From IMG/VR virus record IMGVR_UViG_3300027720_000009, positions 1 through 50,558 of that record: a stretch of 50,558 nucleotides of DNA, one strand, 5' to 3'. Shown here piece after piece: positions 18,796 through 27,839 of the stretch. Made by a program: the position numbers and the translations under genes. Numbering within the stretch: position 1 is the stretch's first letter; each line of letters opens with the position of its first letter. Source of the DNA: a virus. Under the pieces are notes generated by a model. The model worked only from the letters and a program-made list of their open reading frames with translations, searched no databases and was not told the DNA's origin.

Positions 18796-20631
18796 TTAAG
18801 AGAAATTAACTGTAGATAAATTCTTAACTCTTATCTTAATATCCTTTTCAGGGTATCTAATTTGATAAATTTGACTTGGTTGAGCAAATATAGTATCGTC
18901 AATTAGTTCAATTTGTTTGGTTGCGGGGTCTAAGTATCTTTGTGAAGTTTCAGATGATGAGTACAATCCACCAACATTATTAATCACGGCAATATCGGAT
19001 ATTGAAATAACTCCGTTTTCAGATTGGATAATACTTCTTATTTCGGAAACATTCACGTTTTGTCCCATTTCTCTTCCGATTGGGTCCATATATTCAGATA
19101 TCTTTGTAATTACATTTGATATGACGACGCCTTGGTTTTGTGAAGGATTTAATACTAATGAAATCTCAAACGTTAAGTCGATAACATCGGCAGTTTTTAC
19201 AAAAACATAATCATTCATCATTCTATAATTTGACAAATAGTTGGCCAAATTATTTTTTAAAGTAGATGAAACATTATTTGTTAATTTACCTAAAGAATTA
19301 TATGATAAAATATTAATAACAATTTTATTATCATCTTCAGTTATTGCAACTTTTGCAGGTGACCCAAATTGTGCTGGCATTTTTCTAATGATTGCTTCAT
19401 AGTCATTGATAGTAACCGCTCTGTTTTGAGCTGAGAAGTTAAATGCCACATAATTCCTAACTTCTTCAGTTGTTGGGAAATTTGCTCCTCCGATTGCGGC
19501 GGTTGTGTTTAAACATGTGAGTGAATTAATAACACTTGTATTGGTTGTTGTTGATGGTCCGTTAACGTTAAAATTAACCGTACCAATAGTGTTAATCGCA
19601 CCTACCCCTATATTTGATGCAAGTCCTCCTCCAATTCTATATTGAACAAATAAAGTTGTGTTTGGTTTTAGGACCGAACCTAAAGAAAAGTTATTTTGGA
19701 ATTTTGCTAGGTTAAGTGGACTACCATTTCTTGCAAATTCTCTAAGAAGTTCATCTGTTGACGTATTTCCCCCGCCAAAAGTCATTTTAAAAAACCCTTG
19801 AGGTGTGAACTCGGTAATAAAACGTTCATTAGTTTGTAAATACCTTCCAACCTTTACCCCTGCAGTGTCTGAAGCCTTTGTTGGGTCCTCAATAAATATT
19901 CTGTCTTCAGCAAGTGCTTGAACTTCATACCATCTATTTGCTAATCCCAAAAATTCTTGGGCTGTTGGTATATTTGTATAAGAAGTTCCGTCTTTTAATA
20001 AAACACTAGTAACACCCAAAACATTTCTTTCAGGTAGAAATAACTCATAAAAAGGTCTAGATTCTGCATTAGTTATAGTTTTTCTATAAACTTTAGTTAC
20101 ACCATTAACAACAGGTTCTCTCTTTACAATTGTATAATTTATTAATTGTCCATTACCATTGTAATTAGGAATTACAAGTCTATTAACAAATCCATCATTA
20201 CCAAAATCAGATGCAAAATCAATATCATAGGCAGTTTCAAATATTTGACCAGCCCCCAAAACTTGACTACCTCTTCTTATTATACCACAATATCTTAAAT
20301 CTTCTTTATCTCCAAAAGCTGGTACATTTATAGAAAATTCAACCTCAGCCACCGATGGTCTTTGTCCAGGTATTTTTAATCCATAGGTTCTCGCAATATT
20401 AAAAACTGAAGACCTTTCTTGTGCATATTGTAAAACTGTTTCTTGTAAACTTCTATCTATGTGATAATGTAAGTTATCTGTAACCGCAGCATTCAAATCC
20501 ATAAAGACACTAAAAATCGCAGCATCATTAAAATTTGCAATTAATTCAGGGTAATACGCTTTTGTAAAATTAACGAGTTCTTGTCTTATATTAACAAAAT
20601 CTCTTGTTGTATATGAAATCTGTTTTGCCAT
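18796..20631 (-). CDS. Baseplate wedge protein, T4 gp6 / P2 gpJ-like
   Basis: A 611-aa protein (T4 gp6 is 660 aa). The N-terminal half, MAKQISYTTRDFVNIRQELV and DAAIFSVFMDLNAAVTDNL, matches the start of baseplate J/gp6 proteins. IIRRGSQVLGAGQIFETAYD is the typical beta-domain sequence. The central part (about 395-440: NYVAFNFSAQNRAVTINDYE) and the C-terminal part (LTFEISLVLNPSQNQGVVIS, then VNVSEIRSIIQSENGVISIS) are characteristic of the family. Gp6 forms the iris-like ring joining wedges around the hub. It lies 4 bp downstream of the gp25-like gene, the conserved gp25-gp6 order, and is followed by the start-codon hairpin of the 2175-aa gene. Confidence 0.88.
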   Translation of the reverse strand: MAKQISYTTRDFVNIRQELVNFTKAYYPELIANFNDAAIFSVFMDLNAAVTDNLHYHIDRSLQETVLQYAQERSSVFNIARTYGLKIPGQRPSVAEVEFSINVPAFGDKEDLRYCGIIRRGSQVLGAGQIFETAYDIDFASDFGNDGFVNRLVIPNYNGNGQLINYTIVKREPVVNGVTKVYRKTITNAESRPFYELFLPERNVLGVTSVLLKDGTSYTNIPTAQEFLGLANRWYEVQALAEDRIFIEDPTKASDTAGVKVGRYLQTNERFITEFTPQGFFKMTFGGGNTSTDELLREFARNGSPLNLAKFQNNFSLGSVLKPNTTLFVQYRIGGGLASNIGVGAINTIGTVNFNVNGPSTTTNTSVINSLTCLNTTAAIGGANFPTTEEVRNYVAFNFSAQNRAVTINDYEAIIRKMPAQFGSPAKVAITEDDNKIVINILSYNSLGKLTNNVSSTLKNNLANYLSNYRMMNDYVFVKTADVIDLTFEISLVLNPSQNQGVVISNVITKISEYMDPIGREMGQNVNVSEIRSIIQSENGVISISDIAVINNVGGLYSSSETSQRYLDPATKQIELIDDTIFAQPSQIYQIRYPEKDIKIRVKNLSTVNFS

Positions 20632-20635
20632 TCTT

Positions 20636-21085
20636 TTATAAATTAATAATTATGAAATCAGATGAATTGAATACATTACTAGTTATAGTATAAGTAATTT
20701 TTACTTTAGCGGTGTATTCTAAATAATCCCTACCCGGTATTGAGAAGGTGTTAATTTCAGCGTTTCCCGAGTTAGTAACCTCGTCATCTGTGGCGGCGTA
20801 CACTGCTATGTTATTTATTTGTAGATTTGGTATATATTTTTCCACAGAATCTCTAATTTCAGCCTCTATTTGATTAAATGTGGGACCATCAAGTGGTTCA
20901 AAAATATATTCATATAGACGAGTACCAAAGTCAGGTAAAAAATATCTTGCACCTTTTCTAGTTAATAATAAATGTATTAAACTACTTCTTATCTCTTGGT
21001 CCTCATAATCGGTAGTATCTAAGTACTTACCATCAAATGAATCTCTGAAAGGAAAAGTTACACCATATGTTTTACCATTTGCCAT
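20636..21085 (-). CDS. Baseplate wedge protein, T4 gp25-like
   Basis: A 149-aa protein of the gp25/GPW family. It shows the family pattern: MANGKTYGVTFPFRDS, then DYEDQEIRSSLIHLLLTRKG, then YFLPDFGTRLYEYIFEPLDG. In contractile tails this subunit stabilises the sheath-wedge contact and helps start sheath assembly. I chose the ATG at 21085. An in-frame TTG at 21106 would add seven residues, but it is a weaker start, and the AT-rich TATTTATA element would then fall inside the coding region. It is the first gene of the second baseplate block and is followed 4 bp later by the gp6-like gene. Confidence is high for the family and moderate for the exact start. Confidence 0.88.
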   Translation of the reverse strand: MANGKTYGVTFPFRDSFDGKYLDTTDYEDQEIRSSLIHLLLTRKGARYFLPDFGTRLYEYIFEPLDGPTFNQIEAEIRDSVEKYIPNLQINNIAVYAATDDEVTNSGNAEINTFSIPGRDYLEYTAKVKITYTITSNVFNSSDFIIINL

Positions 21086-21089
21086 ATCA

Positions 21090-21097
21090 TATAAATA
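21090..21097 (-). promoter_or_regulatory. TATTTATA element upstream of gp25-like gene
   Basis: The coding-strand octamer TATTTATA lies 4 bp before the chosen ATG of the gp25-like gene. The same octamer occurs just upstream of several other tail genes in this window. It may be a promoter or an initiation-region element. The spacing is too short for an ordinary leader if it is a -10 box. Confidence 0.3.
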
Positions 21098-21159
21098 CAA
21101 AGACAAGAAAAAATAAAATTATTTAATTTTTTTGATACCTATTAGAACAAGTTAAAAAT

Positions 21160-21186
21160 AAAACTTTCTTAAATTTTTTAAGAATT
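21160..21186 (-). terminator. Weak AT-only hairpin after the ATE/GNAT-like gene
   Basis: The arms TTCTTAAA (21166-21173) and TTTAAGAA (21177-21184) make an 8-bp stem with a 3-nt loop. On the minus strand they are followed by AGTTTTATTTTTAAC. The stem has no GC clamp apart from two pairs, so it is a weak candidate terminator in the 128-bp gap before the gp25-like gene. Confidence 0.35.
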
Positions 21187-21213
21187 TTTATTGTTTTTTC
21201 TATGTTTTCAAAA

Positions 21214-21846
21214 TCAGCTTTTTCCATAATTACTTATCCATTCTTCTCCTTCCCAATATTCAACACCAGTTATTTCTAACTTATAGGGAAAATAGTCTTT
21301 ATAGGATTCATATATATATAAATAATTTTTTCCTTGTGTTTTTCCATAATTACTTAATGATAATATTGAATCTTTCCCAAGTGAAAATTTAAGCATGTTT
21401 TGTATAAATGAGGTTTCCAATCCTAATAATGCGTTTTCAAATTCCCTAAATCTAGTATATGCAACAACCTCATTTTCAAATTTAACTTCCATTATTTTTA
21501 AATCATCAAAACTTGAGTTCTTATTGTAACTATCAAATAAATCAAAATTTTTTTCTTTAAAATAATTTGTAAAAAACAAATCTGCCTCAGTTTTTTTATC
21601 AATGTAATTAAAAATACTAATTTTTAATTGTGATAATATTTTTTTTCTTTTGTATGATAAAACTATTTTATCATTGTTTATTCGACAACTTTTAGATTGA
21701 TACCAATAAAGTGGTGGTTGAAGGTTTGGTAAAAAACCAAGCTCTAAGAGTTCATATTCTTTTTCCCCTTCAGGAATTGCAAACGCCTCACAAAAAACTC
21801 TACCATTTTGAACATGACCGTGTAAGTGGTCAAATATTATTTTCAT
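21214..21846 (-). CDS. Arginyl-tRNA-protein transferase/GNAT-like protein
   Basis: A 210-aa protein. Its C-terminal half (about residues 135-205) follows the order seen in the C-terminal domain of Ate1-type aminoacyl-tRNA-protein transferases: GLETSFIQNMLKFSLGKDSI, then GKTQGKNYLYIYESYKDYFP, then YKLEITGVEYWEGEEW. In that family the equivalents are SSVYYDP, SLG..AI...I.A...G..YLYLGYYI and YK...P.EL. The N-terminus has GFLPNLQPPLYWYQSKSCR, which could correspond to the RR..Y.P.C region but lacks the Cys-Cys pair. The fold assignment is by eye and tentative, and activity on protein N-termini is inference. It overlaps the upstream 237-aa gene by 17 bp, so it belongs to the reductase operon, and a weak terminator follows. 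Confidence 0.45.
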   Translation of the reverse strand: MKIIFDHLHGHVQNGRVFCEAFAIPEGEKEYELLELGFLPNLQPPLYWYQSKSCRINNDKIVLSYKRKKILSQLKISIFNYIDKKTEADLFFTNYFKEKNFDLFDSYNKNSSFDDLKIMEVKFENEVVAYTRFREFENALLGLETSFIQNMLKFSLGKDSILSLSNYGKTQGKNYLYIYESYKDYFPYKLEITGVEYWEGEEWISNYGKS

Positions 21847-22543
21847 TTTTGTATTTTAAATCTAAGTTATCGTATTCTTCAGAACGTTCCTTATTCGATT
21901 CTCCAGCTTCTAAGTTAGTATGGTCATAGTTAAAAACATCAGTATCAGGAGTTACCCACCTTCCATTTCTTTCCGCAGTCCAAAGTGTGGTATTATATTT
22001 TCTATTTATAACAATATCTTGTTTAACAGTAAAAGATGGGTCGTGCATTATAAAACGATTGTTTGGTTGAATTGCAAAATTGCCATTATCCATTTGAATA
22101 AAATGACCACATTTATGCTGTGATGGGAATTCACTTAAACCAAAATCAGTATCACTCATATCGTTTGAACTTCCCCAATCTAATGTAAATAAATAACGTC
22201 CCGAATATTGAACCCTTCTTCTTGATGTAAACTTACAAGTTTTATTTTTTAAAATAGGAAATGCAGTTACTCCAACATGGTAAGTAAACGAATCCCATAA
22301 TACTAATTCGTCTAATTCTTGTTCAGGAGCATCTTCTTTCCAACAAAAAGCATGTATTGGCATTCTCCACCACAATCCGCCATCTTCCATCATAAAATGG
22401 AATAATGGTGCTTGAGCAGGTATTGATGACATTCCAAAAATATAACAGGGGAATTTTTTATCAAAAGAATCTTCTTGATTTCTTAGAAAATTACCTCTTA
22501 TATATGCTTCGACAATAGGTATTGGTGTGTTTAAATATGACAT
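21830..22543 (-). CDS. Conserved hypothetical protein next to reductase genes
   Basis: A 237-aa protein beginning MSYLNTPIPIVEAYIRGNFL. It contains FGMSSIPAQAPLFHFMMEDG and LWWRMPIHAFCWKEDAP, a pattern I associate with an uncharacterised protein encoded by many T4-like phages. The SIP...FH..L...G...DRLPI-type motif is known to me only as a family without assigned function. A run of acidic and polar residues ends the protein. It starts 12 bp after the NrdA stop and overlaps the next gene, so it is co-transcribed with the nucleotide-metabolism genes. There is no catalytic motif I can defend. Confidence 0.6.
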   Translation of the reverse strand: MSYLNTPIPIVEAYIRGNFLRNQEDSFDKKFPCYIFGMSSIPAQAPLFHFMMEDGGLWWRMPIHAFCWKEDAPEQELDELVLWDSFTYHVGVTAFPILKNKTCKFTSRRRVQYSGRYLFTLDWGSSNDMSDTDFGLSEFPSQHKCGHFIQMDNGNFAIQPNNRFIMHDPSFTVKQDIVINRKYNTTLWTAERNGRWVTPDTDVFNYDHTNLEAGESNKERSEEYDNLDLKYKNENNI

Positions 22544-22555
22544 ATAAAATAATAA

Positions 22556-24988
22556 TTATGATGAACAACCAAAACAATCAAATTCACTATTCTCAGGTTT
22601 TGGGGGTAGGTTCATTGATGAATAATCAACCTTTGGTGGCTCTGGCGTTACATTTGGTTTTTTAACCTTTGATATGTCAACCGCCAAGTGTTTTGCCCCC
22701 GTTGAAATTGCCTTTGTTCTAACATAGTAACAAAGTGTCTTCAGTCCTCTTTCCCAACCATAGAAGTGTGATGATGAAATCTTTGACAGGCTTGGATTAC
22801 CCATATAGATATTCATTGATTGAGATTGGTCAATGAAGGGAGCTCTGTCAGCAGCCATTTCAATCAACTCCTTCTGTGAGATTTCCCAAATTGTTTTGTA
22901 TTTTGGGATAAGGTGTTCAATTCTTTTAACTTTCTTATTGTATTGTTTGTCCTCGGGGTCAAGGTAATTGTTAAAGTTAATACCTTGAACTGAACCTTCA
23001 TTAAGAATGATTTCATTCTTTAGGTCTTCACCCCAAATACCAAGCTTCTCAAAGTCATTAATCAAATACTTGTTAACAATCATAATCTCACCACCAACAA
23101 CTCTTCTATTAAAAATTGCTGAGTGAGCGGGTTCTGTCATTTCATATGAACCTGTAATCTTGGCTGATGACGCTACAGGCATTTGAGCGGTGAATAATGA
23201 GTTACAAACACCATAATCTTTAACTTCTTCTTTTAATGAGTTCCAATCCCATCTTCCTGATAACTCATCTTCCTTCAGACCCCACATATCAAATTGGAAT
23301 ACTCCTTCTGACATTGGTGAGCCGTTAAAGAAATCATATGGTTTATATTCTTCTGACTTACATAAACGACAACTTTCAGTGATTGCCGCAAAATAAATTG
23401 TTTCAAAAATATCTTTATTGAGTTTCTTTGCCTCTTCTGATGTGAAGATGTAGTCCATCAAATAGAATACATCGGCAAGACCTTGAGTTCCAATGGCAAT
23501 TGCTCTTTGTTCACGACCACCCTTGTTTCCTTTCTCTGTTGAGTAGTTGTTAATGTCTACAACTTTGTTAAGGGCTCTTACAACTTTACGAGTTTCTTCA
23601 TACAATAACTGGTGATTAAAGACTCCATCTTTAATAAAGTTCTTTAACACCATTGATGATAGTGTGCAAATCGCAGTTGTGTTTTCATCAGTATATTGGT
23701 AAATCTCATTACAAAGATTTGATTGTTTGATTACCCCAATGTTTTGATGATTTGTCTTTTTGTTTGCATTATCCTTCGAACAAAGATATGGAACACCAGT
23801 TTCAATCTGTGACTCGATTATCTTTGACCAAATTTCTTGAGCCTTGGTCTTTTTACCAATTCCAAGAGCAACTGCTTTGTTATAGTTCTCTTCATATTCT
23901 TCACCATAACATTCTTGGAGGGCTTTAATACCCGCTTTCTTAATATCATTTGGACAGAACAAATACCAATCTCCATTAGTCCTAACCGCATTCATAAAGT
24001 TATCAGGAATCCAAAGTGCAGTGAATAAGTCACGTGCTCTTAACTCTTCAGCCCCTGTATTCTTTTTAATTTCCAAAAGGTCAAAAATATCTTTATGCCA
24101 AGGTTCCAAGTAAATTGCTGCCGAACCTGGTCTGCGTCCTTGTTGGTTAAAAAATCTAAGTGATTCATTAACAATTTTCAAATACTTCAAAAGTCCTCCA
24201 GCGAATCCGCCTGATGATGTAATACGACTTTCTTTACTTCTGATATTTGACATAGAAAGACCAATACCCGCAGCGTCCGATGAATATGTTGAAATATCTC
24301 TCATAGTATTCAAAAGTCCTTCTCTTGAATCTGAATCATTAAAGTGAAGAACACAAGACGCAAGTTGTGGAACTTTTGTACCGGAATTAATCATAATTGG
24401 TGTTGCCGGTGAAATAAGTTGACTTGAGAGTGACTTATAGTATTCAACCGCTTGTTCAAATGATTTGGTTACCCATATTGCAACACGCATATACATATGT
24501 TGTGGTCTTTCAATTGTCTTACCACTTGGTAGTTTCAAAAGATACATCTCTTGTAACGACCTCCAAGCAAAGTAGTCAAAGTTATAATCATTATCGTGAT
24601 TAATCACCTCATCAATGTTTGATGGACCGTAATTGTTAATCATATTGATAAACTCCTCACTAACAATTCTTTCTTTGTAAAGTTCCATCATAGTGTTTGA
24701 GAAACTTGGGTTTGTTTCTTTGTGGTATGCTGAAATTGCAACTGAGGATGCAAGTCTTGAATAGTCGTGATGACTACCAGTAAAAGCCGCGGCAATCTCG
24801 TAAATTAACTTATCAAGTTCCTTTGTAGTAATCTCACCTTCAGTTGGGACTGAGGTAATTACTTTAATAAAAATTTCATCAGAATTAATGTTTAAACCTT
24901 TGGCTGCTTTTTTAATTCTATTATATATTTTCTGTGGGTTGAAAGACGCATCTTCCCCACTACGTTTTTTAATTTTTAGTGACATCAT
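22556..24988 (-). CDS. nrdA: Ribonucleoside-diphosphate reductase, alpha subunit (class I)
   Basis: An 810-aa large subunit that reduces ribonucleoside diphosphates to deoxyribonucleotides for phage DNA synthesis. Residues about 2-90 form an ATP-cone (KIKKRSGEDASFNPQKIYNR), indicating allosteric control by ATP/dATP. Active-site features are present: the redox Cys in ASCVLHF (about 211), the N-C-E radical set in NLCNEIY (about 424), the second redox Cys in ICTLSS (about 438), the YY pair in LCYYVRT (about 752) and a C-terminal CFGC thiol pair. No intein or split is seen. It is 19 bp downstream of nrdB; the nrdB-nrdA order and single strand imply one operon. The sequence style is the eukaryote/Bacteroidota-like group. 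Confidence 0.95.
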   Translation of the reverse strand: MMSLKIKKRSGEDASFNPQKIYNRIKKAAKGLNINSDEIFIKVITSVPTEGEITTKELDKLIYEIAAAFTGSHHDYSRLASSVAISAYHKETNPSFSNTMMELYKERIVSEEFINMINNYGPSNIDEVINHDNDYNFDYFAWRSLQEMYLLKLPSGKTIERPQHMYMRVAIWVTKSFEQAVEYYKSLSSQLISPATPIMINSGTKVPQLASCVLHFNDSDSREGLLNTMRDISTYSSDAAGIGLSMSNIRSKESRITSSGGFAGGLLKYLKIVNESLRFFNQQGRRPGSAAIYLEPWHKDIFDLLEIKKNTGAEELRARDLFTALWIPDNFMNAVRTNGDWYLFCPNDIKKAGIKALQECYGEEYEENYNKAVALGIGKKTKAQEIWSKIIESQIETGVPYLCSKDNANKKTNHQNIGVIKQSNLCNEIYQYTDENTTAICTLSSMVLKNFIKDGVFNHQLLYEETRKVVRALNKVVDINNYSTEKGNKGGREQRAIAIGTQGLADVFYLMDYIFTSEEAKKLNKDIFETIYFAAITESCRLCKSEEYKPYDFFNGSPMSEGVFQFDMWGLKEDELSGRWDWNSLKEEVKDYGVCNSLFTAQMPVASSAKITGSYEMTEPAHSAIFNRRVVGGEIMIVNKYLINDFEKLGIWGEDLKNEIILNEGSVQGINFNNYLDPEDKQYNKKVKRIEHLIPKYKTIWEISQKELIEMAADRAPFIDQSQSMNIYMGNPSLSKISSSHFYGWERGLKTLCYYVRTKAISTGAKHLAVDISKVKKPNVTPEPPKVDYSSMNLPPKPENSEFDCFGCSS

Positions 24989-25007
24989 AGTATTATAAAA
25001 TAATCAA

Positions 25008-25955
25008 TTAAAAGTCATCCGTAAAGGACAATGTTTCGTTCAACTTTGCCTTTTGATACTCAACAGTCCTTGACTCAAAGAAATTACCTTTTGTTTCAAC
25101 TGCGATTTGTTCCATAAATTTAAATGGTTGCTCAACATTAAAATGTTTTTTACATCCAAATTTAACAAGAAGTCCGTCAACAACAAACTCAAGATATTGT
25201 TTCATAAGATTTGAGTTCATACCAATAAGTGATACTGGAAGTGATTCTGTAATAAACTCTTTTTCAATCTCAAGAGCCGACAACAAAATCTCTTTGATTC
25301 TCTTTTCACTTGGTTTGTTTTCGCAGTGATTGTTTACAAGATGAATTGCAAAGTCACAGTGAAGATTTTCATCTTTAAAGATAAGTGAATTTGCGTTACA
25401 CAAACCTTGCATGATACCTCTTGACTTCATCCAAAAGATTGAACAGAATGAACCTGAGAAGAAAATTCCCTCCACAGCGGCAAATGCCACAAGTCTTTCT
25501 TGAAAGGATGCGTTTGTAATCCAATCAAGAGCCCACTTGGCTTTCTTTTGAACTGCCGGAAGTCTATCAATTGCGTGGAAACATTCATCTTTCTCATTTG
25601 GATTTGACACATATGTATCAATCAAAAGTGAATACATTAGACTATGGATATTCTCCATCGCTAGTTGCATTCCGTAAAAGAATTTTGCTTCGGGATATTG
25701 TACTTCTCGGTAGAAATTTTCAGCCAAGTTTTCGTTAACAATTCCATCTGATGCCGCAAAAAACGACAATACATTTTTAATAAAGTATTGTTCATTCTCT
25801 GATAGGTTCTCCCAATCACGAATGTCACCCGATAAATCCACCTCTTCTGCCGTCCAAAATGCGGCTTGGTGCATTTTATAATATTCCCATATGTCGTTGT
25901 GTTCAATTGGGAATATAACGAAACGATTTGGATTTTCTACCAATATTTTTTCCAT
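25008..25955 (-). CDS. nrdB: Ribonucleoside-diphosphate reductase, beta subunit (class I)
   Basis: A 315-aa radical-generating subunit partnering NrdA. By alignment from memory with mammalian R2, all metal ligands are present with correct spacing: Asp70 in AASDG, Glu101 and His104 in AMENIH, Glu162 in [11 protein letters not shown], and Glu196 and His199 in DENLHCDF. The radical Tyr is at 108 (MYSLLIDTY). The C-terminus LSFTDDF fits the R2 tail that docks on the large subunit. The closeness to eukaryotic-type R2 ([25 protein letters not shown]) contrasts with the Escherichia coli type and fits a Bacteroidota source. The start is an ATG with an AT-rich leader and no Shine-Dalgarno motif. Confidence 0.95.
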   Translation of the reverse strand: MEKILVENPNRFVIFPIEHNDIWEYYKMHQAAFWTAEEVDLSGDIRDWENLSENEQYFIKNVLSFFAASDGIVNENLAENFYREVQYPEAKFFYGMQLAMENIHSLMYSLLIDTYVSNPNEKDECFHAIDRLPAVQKKAKWALDWITNASFQERLVAFAAVEGIFFSGSFCSIFWMKSRGIMQGLCNANSLIFKDENLHCDFAIHLVNNHCENKPSEKRIKEILLSALEIEKEFITESLPVSLIGMNSNLMKQYLEFVVDGLLVKFGCKKHFNVEQPFKFMEQIAVETKGNFFESRTVEYQKAKLNETLSFTDDF

Positions 25956-25980
25956 AATAAATGCTATTGTTTTATAATAA

Positions 25981-27351
25981 TTATACTGATTGTTGTTTCT
26001 TTCTGTCTAAAATTTCACGAATTCTATCTCTATTTTTTTGTTCTTTGTTTTCTTCAAAACCTAACATCGTCATAGAACTTTCTGTATCAATTACAAGTAG
26101 TTCATTATCAAATTTGCAGTTTTCAAAGATTACCCCGTCTTTACCGATACGTGATTTTGTGATGGCAATTGTTGCAAGTTTGAGTTCTTTCTGTTGTAAT
26201 GTTTTAGCCACTGATATAATAACGTGACCTACTTGAGCTTTCTTGATAGAACCACCCATTTGGTCTGTAGTTACAACTTCAGATGAAATTGAACTTCTAT
26301 TACCTTGTGTTGCCGTCCAACCTGCAATGTTTAATTCGTGACACATAGCCTCAAATGCTCTCATTACTGAACCCTCACTTTTCCATTCATCATCCATCAT
26401 CTTCTCAGGTGTAACACAATCAATGTAGTCCAAGATAATAACATCAAGTTTAATTCCATCGGCAATCATCTTTCTTAGTTGATTCTTAATTTGACTCATA
26501 GTCAAAGTATCTGATGGAAGTTTTTTAAGAATAAGTCTGTTTTTCATCTTATCTTGAACTTCGGTTACTTTCTTCATAACCTCTTCTTTGTGGTCACCAA
26601 GAAGGTCAGGTGCTATTCCAGTCCAAAGGGTGAAGTGTTTTCTTTGGATAATCTTTGGGTTGTCCTCAAAGAATATCTGTAACACATTGAATCCCATATT
26701 GAAGGCGTGGTTTGCAATCTTTGTGGTCAAACTTGTCTTACCTACTCCTGTCGGTGCAAGTATTACTCCGATTTCGCCTTTTGCAAGACCGCCTTTCAAT
26801 AGGTTATCAATACCTGGAATTCCCATTGGAATTGGATGTCGGTAATCTTCTTGGAGAACTTGGTCCAAGTTTTCAAAAACATCACCTGTATCTTTCTCTA
26901 TGACACCCACTTGAAGAGCCTCTCTTACCATCTCTTCAAGGGTGTCATAGTTCTCAAACTCACCTCCGTCAATAATCTTTTGAGCCTTTCCCATCACCTT
27001 CTGAAGCTCTTGTTGCTTACAGAATTTGAGAGCCTTTTCTTGAACAAAAAGTGACCCTTCTTCGGATACATTTTTAATTTCATTAATTGTATCCAAAGTG
27101 ATTTTTAACATCAGCTCTTGGGTAATCTCTGACTTGATAATTTGATGTAATGTGTCATAGGTGGGGGCACAATCAAACTTTTTGTAGTATTCTTTAATCA
27201 TCTGTATGATGATTTTGTAATACTTGTTTTCAAAGTAATTTGCCTCAAGCACATCCAATATAGAGTGAGAAAAGTTCTTATCAATTATTATCTGATTGAT
27301 AAGTTGTTGTTGGAAGGTACCTCCTAAGTAGTCAAAATTTTTGTCAGCCAT
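25981..27351 (-). CDS. Replicative DNA helicase, T4 gp41/DnaB-like
   Basis: A 456-aa hexameric-type helicase. The N-terminal domain (about 1-150) resembles DnaB/gp41 ([20 protein letters not shown], then [18 protein letters not shown]). The RecA-like motor has a Walker A motif in [10 protein letters not shown] (about 199-208), a Walker B-like stretch [10 protein letters not shown] and the later sensor region TATQGNR. It unwinds the replication fork. It lies in a run of replication genes (SSB, UvsX, RNase H/FEN, helicase) followed by the reductase genes. No primase domain is fused, so a separate primase is expected elsewhere. A 7-bp inverted repeat (27353-27359/27378-27384) spans the short gap before the start. 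Confidence 0.92.
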   Translation of the reverse strand: MADKNFDYLGGTFQQQLINQIIIDKNFSHSILDVLEANYFENKYYKIIIQMIKEYYKKFDCAPTYDTLHQIIKSEITQELMLKITLDTINEIKNVSEEGSLFVQEKALKFCKQQELQKVMGKAQKIIDGGEFENYDTLEEMVREALQVGVIEKDTGDVFENLDQVLQEDYRHPIPMGIPGIDNLLKGGLAKGEIGVILAPTGVGKTSLTTKIANHAFNMGFNVLQIFFEDNPKIIQRKHFTLWTGIAPDLLGDHKEEVMKKVTEVQDKMKNRLILKKLPSDTLTMSQIKNQLRKMIADGIKLDVIILDYIDCVTPEKMMDDEWKSEGSVMRAFEAMCHELNIAGWTATQGNRSSISSEVVTTDQMGGSIKKAQVGHVIISVAKTLQQKELKLATIAITKSRIGKDGVIFENCKFDNELLVIDTESSMTMLGFEENKEQKNRDRIREILDRKKQQSV

Positions 27352-27375
27352 TCTAGTCTTTTTTATTAAATATTA

Positions 27376-27831
27376 TTAGACTAGTGAGTATCCCATCAAA
27401 TCGTAAGTTAAATTTTTAGAAGAAAATACTTCGGTCAAATTAGACAAGACCCCTTTAAGATATGGGCGAATATCCACAGTATATCTCACTTTTGGGGGGT
27501 AAGGTTTAGCATCAAAAGTGTAGTGGTACATAATATTACCATTGTATTTTAGATACAAATTAAACACCTCAGGTCCATCTGTGAAAGACGTTTCAAGAAC
27601 CTCGGGGTTTTCCATAATTTCATATTGGTTGTCAGACATATATGAAACACTCTTCATCTTTAGATGTTGTTTCATATTACCAACGAATCCGTCCAACAAT
27701 TCCAAAAGCTCCACTGAATTTTTGGCTCTTGGGTTGTAGTCCTTCACGTTAAAATAACGTTGTACAATAAAGTTGTCATTCACAGTCATCAAAAACTCCA
27801 ACTTTGTTAAATCTGCATTTTGCTCTTTCAT
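27376..27831 (-). CDS. Hypothetical protein between nuclease and helicase genes
   Basis: A 151-aa soluble protein beginning MKEQNADLTKLEFLMTVNDN. It is mixed alpha/beta with no signal peptide, no membrane segment and no known motif. Near the C-terminus is KPYPPKVRYTVDIRPYLKGV. The gene sits 8 bp after the FEN nuclease gene and 24 bp before the helicase gene, so a replication accessory role is possible but only inferred from context. I do not recognise the family. Confidence 0.6.
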   Translation of the reverse strand: MKEQNADLTKLEFLMTVNDNFIVQRYFNVKDYNPRAKNSVELLELLDGFVGNMKQHLKMKSVSYMSDNQYEIMENPEVLETSFTDGPEVFNLYLKYNGNIMYHYTFDAKPYPPKVRYTVDIRPYLKGVLSNLTEVFSSKNLTYDLMGYSLV

Positions 27832-27839
27832 AAAGAATT

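Noticed and set aside
20636-21106. TTG at 21106 as the start of the gp25-like gene
   Set aside because: The in-frame ATG seven codons later begins MANGK, fits the family better and leaves the TATTTATA element outside the coding region.
22556-24988. Intein or homing endonuclease in the reductase large subunit
   Set aside because: The protein is continuous with active-site motifs in normal spacing and has no extra inserted block.
27353-27384. 7-bp inverted repeat before the helicase gene as a terminator
   Set aside because: The loop is long (18 nt), the stem short, and no T-run follows; it is probably incidental.
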